Source of the DNA: Candidatus Thalassarchaeaceae archaeon
GTDB lineage: Archaea > Thermoplasmatota > Poseidoniia > Poseidoniales > Thalassarchaeaceae
Reading direction: 5' to 3'
DNA length: 13,420 nt
Assembly (NCBI GenBank): GCA_029250425.1
Contig: JAQXFF010000307.1
Location: 1-13,420, forward strand
Made by a program: the position numbers and the translations under genes. Shown here in pieces: positions 5,374-11,826 of the stretch (positions within the stretch are counted from its first letter, which is position 1; each line of letters begins with the position of its first letter). The notes under the pieces were generated by a model. The model worked only from the letters and a program-made list of their open reading frames with translations, was not told where the DNA came from and made no database searches.

Positions 5374-8238
5374 TCATCTCCATGCAATTCCCGGTTCAAG
5401 TGGTAGGCTCGTGCGTGCTTTACCTGCAACATCTTCGCCTTCCCCTGCGCGATAAACTTCAACGGTTTCTATATCCAATACAGTGGCGATGAATGGAATG
5501 TTTTCTAAAATGAAACCTACTTCATCAAATTCACTAGAAACAAGGGTACTTTCTTTCTCACCCCATGTATGAATTCGGCCTCTCCGTTTCTTTTGACCCA
5601 CAACAATCGAACGCCAATATTGCATTACATCGCCTTTCATATCCTCATCTTGAAAGCATTCTTGAGTCTGCAAGAATTTGTTACCGCCTTGCTTGAAATC
5701 AAAAGCATCATTGTGCATTTGAATCGCTTTTGATGCAAGTTCCACTTTCCACTCTTGAGCTGTTTGGATAATTATTGCAGAAAGATCGCCATCAGTATGA
5801 CGTTCGGCAAGTTCTCGTACACTTCGAGCCCGTTCTATGACTCGTCGCAAATATTCTTCCTGTCCCAATACAATCGTATCTTGTATGTCAACTCCACTTG
5901 CATCATGTAAATCTAAATTTGAGAGGGCAAGCATGGTGTCCATTCCTAGCATTTCCCACATTTCTTCGGCAAGGTGTGGTGTGGCTGGATACAACATGGG
6001 AATCCATGTGGTCAAATATTCACGAGCTGTACTAGCACTAATACCACCTCGACGCTGTGCCCATTGCCAATCTGCAACCATTTCAAAATGACTAATCATT
6101 ACGCCATCTCGTAAACCGACATTTGACATCCTATCCACCCAATTATTGCGAACTAAACGCACACGGGCAAGAAGCCATTCATCCATAATTCCCGATTCAG
6201 AACTATTGTCAATACCTTGAATCAACGCAGAATGAATCGCCTTCATTTGGCGATAATTTGAATCGATCGCAGAGTCTGACCAATCCATCCCAGCTTCCGG
6301 ATTGGCCCCGAAAAGAATGAACAAACGAACTGTGTCTGCACCGTATTTCCCAATCATGGTTTCCGGGCTCACTGTATTCCCAAGACTCTTGCTCATTTTT
6401 GCAGACCTTGATCCCAATGATTCATCACAAATCGGGCACTTTTGGCCATCTAAATCCACATGATATTCTACATTACATGTTTTACAAAATGGAGTGGGTG
6501 CATTTACCATTCCTTGACAAACCAAACGAGAAAATGGCTCTGAAACGTCATTTAATCCTGCATCACGAAGTGCCTTAGTGAAGAATCGTGCATACAAAAG
6601 GTGCATGACTGCATGCTCAATCCCTCCGATGTAAAGGTCAACACCACCTTCTAACCAATAGTCAGCATTACTCTTATCGAAGGGTGCGGATTGGTTCAAA
6701 GCATCTGCAAAACGCAAGAAGTACCATGATGAATCATAGAACGTATCCATTGTATCTGTTTCACGTTTTGCAGCTAAGTTGCAATTCGGGCAAGTTGTAT
6801 TCACAAAACCGTCATGAGATGCCAATGGGTTACCAGATTGACCTTCGGTAAATACAACGTCGAGTGGTAATTCAACTGGTAAATCGCTCTCAGGAACTGG
6901 GATTACACCGCAGTCATCACAATGAATGAATGGAATCGGCGTCCCCCAGAAACGCTGGCGACTTAGCAGCCAATCCTTCAGGCGATATTGAATCGTACCT
7001 GCACCCATTCCTTCTTTTTCTAATGCTGCGATGACTGCTGCCTTTGCATCATCGCCGTACAAACCATCGAAATCAGGGCGTTTCGAATTGACCATCCACC
7101 CCAATCCCTCGAAAGCGCGTCCTGTAACCTTCGGTTCTTTCCCATCCTCTTCGGAAAGGACTTGTGAAATTGGAATGTCGTATTTCTTTGCAAAGTCATG
7201 ATCACGCTGATCGTGACCGGGTACCGCCATGACCGCACCAGTTCCATAAGATGCGACAACAAAATTTCCTGCATAAATTGGTACTGCTTCACCCGTCAAT
7301 GGATTTGTTGCATAGCGTCCTAAGAATACACCTTTCTTGTCCCGAAGCATATTCATCCGGTCAAACTCAGATATTTTTGCACACTCATCCGCAAGTTCAC
7401 GGAAATCAGCTTCAAACTCCGTGCCTTCAACCAGTGTATTGCAAAGAGGATGTTCGGGTGCAAGAGTAACAAACGTTACACCAAAAATAGAATCTGGTCG
7501 GGTGGTAAATGCCTTGATAGAATCAGCACTATCTACAATTGGAAAATGAATTTCGGCGCCATGTGAACGCCCAATCCAATTACGCTGCATGGCTTTGACG
7601 TTTTCTGGAAAACCGATGTGCTCTAAGTCATCAAGTAATTGATCAGCATATGTTGTCATTTTTAGATACCAACTCGGAAAGTGTTTTTGTCGCACTTCAC
7701 CGTTACATCTCCAACAGCGATTGTTTTTGACTTGTTCATTTGCCAATACTGTGTCACAAGAATCACACCAATTGGTTGGTGCGGTTCGTCGTTCAACCAA
7801 ACCCATCTCGTGGAATTTAAGGAAAATCCATTGGTTCCAACGATAGTATGCTGAATCGCTAGTGGCTAACTCTCTACGCCAATCATAAGAAAATCCCATT
7901 CGGGTCAAATCAGAACGAATACTCTCAATATTTGACCAGGTTACATCATGAGGATGTCCACCAATCTTCCTAGCAGCGTTTTCGGCAGGCATCCCAAATG
8001 AATCATAACCCATAGGGTAGAGAACATTGTAACCTGCCAAACGACGGAAACGTGCCATACTGTCTCCAATACTGTAATTTCGAACATGACCCATGTGCAT
8101 TTTGCCACTTGGATATGGGAACATTTCCAAACAATAGAATTTCGGACGACTCGGATCTACTTCACTTTCGAATGCTTTAACATCGTTCCACGCAGACTGC
8201 CACTTGGTCTCAATTGTGGCAGGGTCGTAATCTATCAT
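5374..8238 (-). CDS. leuS: Leucyl-tRNA synthetase, bacterial-type core with archaeal-type C-terminus
   Basis: This 954-residue class I enzyme charges tRNA-Leu with leucine. The nucleotide-binding signature is HMGH (48-51) inside PYPSGKMHMGHVRNYSIGD, and KMSKS is at 614-618. A first zinc module (Cys158, 161, 175, 178) precedes the editing domain, which shows FTTRPDSIFG (244-253) and GTGAVMAVPGHDQRD (332-346), so proofreading looks intact. Zinc module before editing domain, and these exact motifs, are bacterial-type features. Further cysteine pairs are at 440/443 with 483/486, and at 585/588 with 601/604 just before KMSKS. From about residue 686 (DEWLLARVR) onward the sequence instead resembles archaeal LeuRS: EEMWEMLG, EEYLRRVIERA, AQEWKVEL, and a final SLPLEPGI. 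The bacterial C-terminal domain (VQVNGK...GKLVN) is missing. ATG 8238 follows GGGGAGG by only two bases. Confidence 0.95.
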   Translation of the reverse strand: MIDYDPATIETKWQSAWNDVKAFESEVDPSRPKFYCLEMFPYPSGKMHMGHVRNYSIGDSMARFRRLAGYNVLYPMGYDSFGMPAENAARKIGGHPHDVTWSNIESIRSDLTRMGFSYDWRRELATSDSAYYRWNQWIFLKFHEMGLVERRTAPTNWCDSCDTVLANEQVKNNRCWRCNGEVRQKHFPSWYLKMTTYADQLLDDLEHIGFPENVKAMQRNWIGRSHGAEIHFPIVDSADSIKAFTTRPDSIFGVTFVTLAPEHPLCNTLVEGTEFEADFRELADECAKISEFDRMNMLRDKKGVFLGRYATNPLTGEAVPIYAGNFVVASYGTGAVMAVPGHDQRDHDFAKKYDIPISQVLSEEDGKEPKVTGRAFEGLGWMVNSKRPDFDGLYGDDAKAAVIAALEKEGMGAGTIQYRLKDWLLSRQRFWGTPIPFIHCDDCGVIPVPESDLPVELPLDVVFTEGQSGNPLASHDGFVNTTCPNCNLAAKRETDTMDTFYDSSWYFLRFADALNQSAPFDKSNADYWLEGGVDLYIGGIEHAVMHLLYARFFTKALRDAGLNDVSEPFSRLVCQGMVNAPTPFCKTCNVEYHVDLDGQKCPICDESLGSRSAKMSKSLGNTVSPETMIGKYGADTVRLFILFGANPEAGMDWSDSAIDSNYRQMKAIHSALIQGIDNSSESGIMDEWLLARVRLVRNNWVDRMSNVGLRDGVMISHFEMVADWQWAQRRGGISASTAREYLTTWIPMLYPATPHLAEEMWEMLGMDTMLALSNLDLHDASGVDIQDTIVLGQEEYLRRVIERARSVRELAERHTDGDLSAIIIQTAQEWKVELASKAIQMHNDAFDFKQGGNKFLQTQECFQDEDMKGDVMQYWRSIVVGQKKRRGRIHTWGEKESTLVSSEFDEVGFILENIPFIATVLDIETVEVYRAGEGEDVAGKARTSLPLEPGIAWR

Positions 8239-8255
8239 GGCCTCCCCTCACGTGT

Positions 8256-8276
8256 GCGTGCACCGAAGGTGCACGC
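8256..8276 (-). promoter_or_regulatory. Perfect 9-bp hairpin upstream of leuS
   Basis: GCGTGCACC (8256-8264) is the exact reverse complement of GGTGCACGC (8268-8276), with a three-base loop. It lies in the 83-base gap between the regulator gene and leuS, 17 bases before the leuS ATG and just ahead of its ribosome binding site. No T run follows it on the minus strand, so it is not a classic terminator. A leader structure or a palindromic operator are both possible. No TATA box is obvious in this gap. Confidence 0.45.
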
Positions 8277-8321
8277 TGGGCCAATTGAGAGGGCCTCTTG
8301 AAGGAACCGCTAATCGTGGCC

Positions 8322-10958
8322 TCATTCAATGGAAACGTCGTAATCATTGCTGTTGACCAAGAAGATTGCCTCACGAGTCAATTGGTATCGATACCGCATA
8401 CCAACCTTCTCTCGCTCTATAAGGCCAAACTTCTCGAGTGTTCGGAGATGATGACTAACCAATTGCTGGCTCGCCTCAAGACGAACTGCCAATTCTTTCT
8501 GGCTCAGATTAACGATGTCATTTTCTGTAGCATCAAGAAGCCTCAGAATCTTACCCTGCAAACTATTGGGGTCAGGGGTAAGTAGTGGAACAGGTAACTC
8601 GTCCTCATCCATTGTCGCTTGGATACTTGCAGGATAGAAGCGTACCAAGCGACCGTCCTTCCGCCTCCAAATCCTTTCCCCACCCTGTAGGTGTTTGAGG
8701 TGATGGGTGAGTTGGCCATTGCTCATTTCAAGGGCACCCAATAAAGCACGGAAATGAACTCCTGGATTTGCAGTAAGATACCCCATAATTCGGCCTCGTT
8801 GATATTCCCCGTCATGTTCACCCGAACGACGTACCATTCCAACAATTCCAAGTCCAACTTGCAATGCTGGGATTCGAATCCATTCGGTATTGCCTATGTA
8901 CAATAAGGTCATGAGAGAAAGTGATGTTGTTGCAACCACTGCAGCTGAAGTAGGTGCATAAGTTACAATTTGATCAACAGCGGTTGGAGGTGGGGATGAA
9001 GGAATGTTAGGTGCAACAATTTCAGGTGAGGTTTCAGTTTCATCCAAGGTTTGTAGTATAACAATGCCGGACCATGTAGCACAGTCATCTGGTGCTTGAC
9101 CAGGCTCTACTAGGTAAGCACCACTTAAGCCAGGATTAGGGTTCCAATCGTCACTTTGTGCATGATTGATGAAACTGTACTCTGTGCCCAGTGAATCGGT
9201 GAGTAACCAACATCCTCGGCTAGGTGTTGTGACATAATTCCACATTCCTGACAATACAATTTCTTCGGTTGAAGTGTCGGGATTTTCCACAATATCCTCC
9301 TCGATTGGATCGCTGCCCGAATTTTCATCGACGACGTCAGAAATGTGTGCCCCATCGTATGTGTGCGCAATTTGAGTGGTGAAGGTCGGCAATGAAGTTG
9401 TTCGAATAGAGATATGCCAAGTGCCCTGCGCCAATTGAATTCCATTTTCAACAAATGGTACTTCAATAGCCGGCCAAGTGTATTCCGATTGAGGCTCAAT
9501 CAAGCTCTCATGTCCTGCGAATTCACCACAATCTTCAGACCAAATTTGTGATGGGTTTTCTCCAACCATTGCTAGTTGCAATTCAAGAGTGCAATCGGTT
9601 GGCCAATAGAGATTGAATGCCTCGGCTCCAATATTCTGAATCGTCAAATTAAAGGAGACTCGTTCTTCAAGACTATCTGGTGAAAGAACTGCCAAATTAT
9701 CTACTGTGAATCGAATGCTAGTCAAATCTTGTTGTTCGATTCCACAGCCTGGATTTTCCCCACTATTGACGTGTAAAAACGACTGGGTTGCGACGATTCC
9801 GTGATCGGGTTGACTCAGCACAAGTAGGTGGACGCCATCATCGATTTCGCAACCGTTGGAGCCCATGTAATCCCAACTGTCCGAAGCCAGGGTGTGAATG
9901 GTTTGAGGTGCAATTTTTTGTTCCAATCCCGAAGGTGGGCAAGAGCGAGTGTCACGTGTGTCATAGACGATTTCACCACTAGGGGATATGATGTGCAATT
10001 CAACAATGCACGTGTTTTCATACAGTAACTTAGCAGGTACATTTGCAGGGTTCTGCAGTGTGAAATACCAATTCAATTCGTCTCCTGCATCGATGACTGC
10101 TTCCGGAATTAAGTTAGGAACAGGGTTGATTGGAATTCTTGTGTATGCTGTATCGACACTGCTCGCTGCACCATTGACACCTGTGAGTGTAAACGGAATT
10201 GTGTAATCACCATCGGGAGCGTTGCCAAATGTCCACTCGGTCCAGCCGAGGTGTACCTTTTCTCCTGCAGCAATTGAACCACTGCCACAGGGGATTGATG
10301 TGAGTATGTTTGTTTGTACCCGACAATTCTCATCAAATGGGATTTCGATGGTGTCCTTTCCTGAATTACTCAAGGATAGATGGATCATTGCAGGCATTGC
10401 AGAAGTATGGCCATATTGTTCGCCGATGGTTTCTGAAAGGGTTGCTTCAAGGTGAAGATTTTCTGGCATCTCAACAGTACGGTGAAGAATCACTGATTCA
10501 ATCGCCGAAAGTTCCAGCGTCTCTCCTTCATGCCAATGTTCGGTCTCTTCCTGCGTGAATGCGAGTTCGATCTCACCACTAGGAGCATCACTCCAATCCC
10601 AAGTCCAAGTGGATAGAATGCGTTCTTGACCCGCTTGAATTGTCATTGCCCGACTTTGAGTCGGACAAATTCGCTCATCATCAATATCGAGTTGCCACTC
10701 ATCATTTGTGATGATTAAATCAAATGGGCAAGCGGGATTGTAGGTCAAATCCTTTGCATTATCACCATGATTCTTGACCCGCAGGGTGACTTCTAGATCT
10801 GATGTGTCGGAAAAGTACAATCCGTTCTCTGGAGTGTCAATTTCAATTCGTAATTCAAGTTCATCTTCCACAGGTTCTGCAACCACCAATGGGGCAAAAA
10901 GCATCAAAATCAGTAATGCCGCTAGAGTCGCCGGCCTGAAATTAACTCCTCCTAGCAT
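8322..10958 (-). CDS. Membrane-anchored one-component regulator: signal peptide, repeated outer domains, TM helix, two winged helices
   Basis: This 878-residue protein has a signal peptide (residues 1-28: basic start, LAALLILMLFAPLVVA, cleavage near AEP). Residues 30-520 hold four similar beta-rich units of about 110 residues, each with a cysteine pair (77/98, 212/224, 317/340, 456/477). The repeating pattern of paired Cys, then gluey W or G-E stretches and a closing G-x-y-beta strand, resembles BsuPI-like domains; that family assignment is tentative. A fifth cysteine pair (583/626) sits in a separate domain. An acidic and proline-rich linker leads to one membrane helix (664-689). The inside part carries two ArsR/MarR-like winged helices: residues 720-777 (VHFRALLGALEMSNGQLTHHLKHL) and 797-868 (LSQKELAVRLEASQQLVSHHLRTLEKFGLI). 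The layout implies outside sensing and direct DNA binding. ATG 10958 is the only start after an in-frame stop at 10977-10979. Ligand and targets are unknown. Confidence 0.85.
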   Translation of the reverse strand: MLGGVNFRPATLAALLILMLFAPLVVAEPVEDELELRIEIDTPENGLYFSDTSDLEVTLRVKNHGDNAKDLTYNPACPFDLIITNDEWQLDIDDERICPTQSRAMTIQAGQERILSTWTWDWSDAPSGEIELAFTQEETEHWHEGETLELSAIESVILHRTVEMPENLHLEATLSETIGEQYGHTSAMPAMIHLSLSNSGKDTIEIPFDENCRVQTNILTSIPCGSGSIAAGEKVHLGWTEWTFGNAPDGDYTIPFTLTGVNGAASSVDTAYTRIPINPVPNLIPEAVIDAGDELNWYFTLQNPANVPAKLLYENTCIVELHIISPSGEIVYDTRDTRSCPPSGLEQKIAPQTIHTLASDSWDYMGSNGCEIDDGVHLLVLSQPDHGIVATQSFLHVNSGENPGCGIEQQDLTSIRFTVDNLAVLSPDSLEERVSFNLTIQNIGAEAFNLYWPTDCTLELQLAMVGENPSQIWSEDCGEFAGHESLIEPQSEYTWPAIEVPFVENGIQLAQGTWHISIRTTSLPTFTTQIAHTYDGAHISDVVDENSGSDPIEEDIVENPDTSTEEIVLSGMWNYVTTPSRGCWLLTDSLGTEYSFINHAQSDDWNPNPGLSGAYLVEPGQAPDDCATWSGIVILQTLDETETSPEIVAPNIPSSPPPTAVDQIVTYAPTSAAVVATTSLSLMTLLYIGNTEWIRIPALQVGLGIVGMVRRSGEHDGEYQRGRIMGYLTANPGVHFRALLGALEMSNGQLTHHLKHLQGGERIWRRKDGRLVRFYPASIQATMDEDELPVPLLTPDPNSLQGKILRLLDATENDIVNLSQKELAVRLEASQQLVSHHLRTLEKFGLIEREKVGMRYRYQLTREAIFLVNSNDYDVSIE

Positions 10959-10968
10959 ACGCTCCGCC

Positions 10969-10983
10969 TCAAATCGTCAGCAT
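10969..10983 (-). other. Possible four-codon leader mini-ORF before the regulator gene
   Basis: On the minus strand AGGAGG (10992-10987) is followed three bases later by ATG CTG ACG ATT TGA. This would encode MLTI and end ten bases before the regulator's ATG. The strong ribosome binding site serves no longer frame. It may be a regulatory mini-ORF, or simply chance in a purine-rich leader. Confidence 0.2.
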
Positions 10984-11007
10984 CGTCCTCCTGTTTGAAT
11001 CCATTGG

Positions 11008-11025
11008 CGCCCCCTTAGGGGGGCG
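11008..11025. promoter_or_regulatory. GC-rich palindrome in the divergent intergenic region
   Basis: CGCCCCC (11008-11014) is the reverse complement of GGGGGCG (11019-11025), separated by TTAG. It lies between the divergent regulator (start 10958) and hydrolase (start 11071) genes. It could be an operator read by the neighbouring winged-helix regulator, or a leader hairpin of either transcript. The rest of the 112-base gap shows no convincing TATA box. Confidence 0.4.
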
Positions 11026-11070
11026 AATGAGAGGGCGAACCATTGATTGAGTGTCGCCGAATGGAGAATC

Positions 11071-11826
11071 ATGGCACTTGTTCGTGGCGAATTCGATGTT
11101 TCTAAAGGGGACGATGGAATTGAGATATGGATTACTCAAATGGGCCCTATGGAAAATATGAATTCGGCATTTATTGACAGAAAAAATCAGGTTGTTGCAA
11201 TCATTGACCCCTATGATGGGAAAGGGTGGCTCAAAGCATTAAGTGATGAAAGTTTAGAGCCCACTCACATCTTATTGACACATACCCACAGAGACCATAC
11301 CGCCGGTGTCAAAGCCATTCGTAAAGCACATCCGGAAATTGAGGTGTGGGGGCACGAAGAATCGGTTTCACCAAGTTTATTTGGCCGTATCATTTTTACT
11401 AAAACTGATTTAACACATATTTGGAAACATGCACCTGATGAAATAACCTCATGGGAATGCGGCAATATCCAACTCTCAGTGACTCATTCACCCGGCCACT
11501 CACCAGGTCATGTGACCCTACATGGCCACAGCGTGTATGTTGCTGGAGATTTGCTGTTTACCATGCGTTCAGGTCGAGTGGATTTACCTGGTTCAGATCC
11601 CGCCGCTCAATGGCGTAGTTTGGCCAAGGCGAAATCAATCTTGCAAAGTCTCCCCAGTGATTGGCGCCTCATTCCGGGTCATCGATATGACTGGATAGAT
11701 GGTTCCACTCCCGATTGGGTCACAATTGAACAAGCATTGAAACACAATTTGTCCCTAAATGCATTGGATATTGACACGTTTGATGCTCTACCGTTCAACC
11801 GATTCGATGATGATTTATCGGCCTAA
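11071..11826 (+). CDS. Metallo-beta-lactamase-fold hydrolase (LACTB2/glyoxalase II-like)
   Basis: The 251-residue protein has the complete metal-binding set of the metallo-beta-lactamase fold: HTHRDH (71-76), His143 in HSPGHSPGH, Asp160 in YVAGDLLF, and His204 in IPGHRYDW. GRVDLPGSD (168-176) is the loop found in glyoxalase II and LACTB2-like members. This suggests a two-metal hydrolase acting on a thioester, ester or phosphodiester substrate; which one cannot be read from the sequence. It has no signal peptide, so it is cytoplasmic. I chose ATG 11071 with GGAG four bases upstream; a TTG start at 11047 in the same frame is possible. It is transcribed away from the membrane regulator. Its TAA (11824-11826) interlocks with the stop of the converging surface-protein gene. 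Confidence 0.85.
   Translation: MALVRGEFDVSKGDDGIEIWITQMGPMENMNSAFIDRKNQVVAIIDPYDGKGWLKALSDESLEPTHILLTHTHRDHTAGVKAIRKAHPEIEVWGHEESVSPSLFGRIIFTKTDLTHIWKHAPDEITSWECGNIQLSVTHSPGHSPGHVTLHGHSVYVAGDLLFTMRSGRVDLPGSDPAAQWRSLAKAKSILQSLPSDWRLIPGHRYDWIDGSTPDWVTIEQALKHNLSLNALDIDTFDALPFNRFDDDLSA

Noticed and set aside
9125..9499. 124-codon minus-strand open frame inside the regulator gene
   Set aside because: It is another frame of the same strand as the well-supported regulator, has no ribosome binding site and shows low-complexity, unnatural composition.
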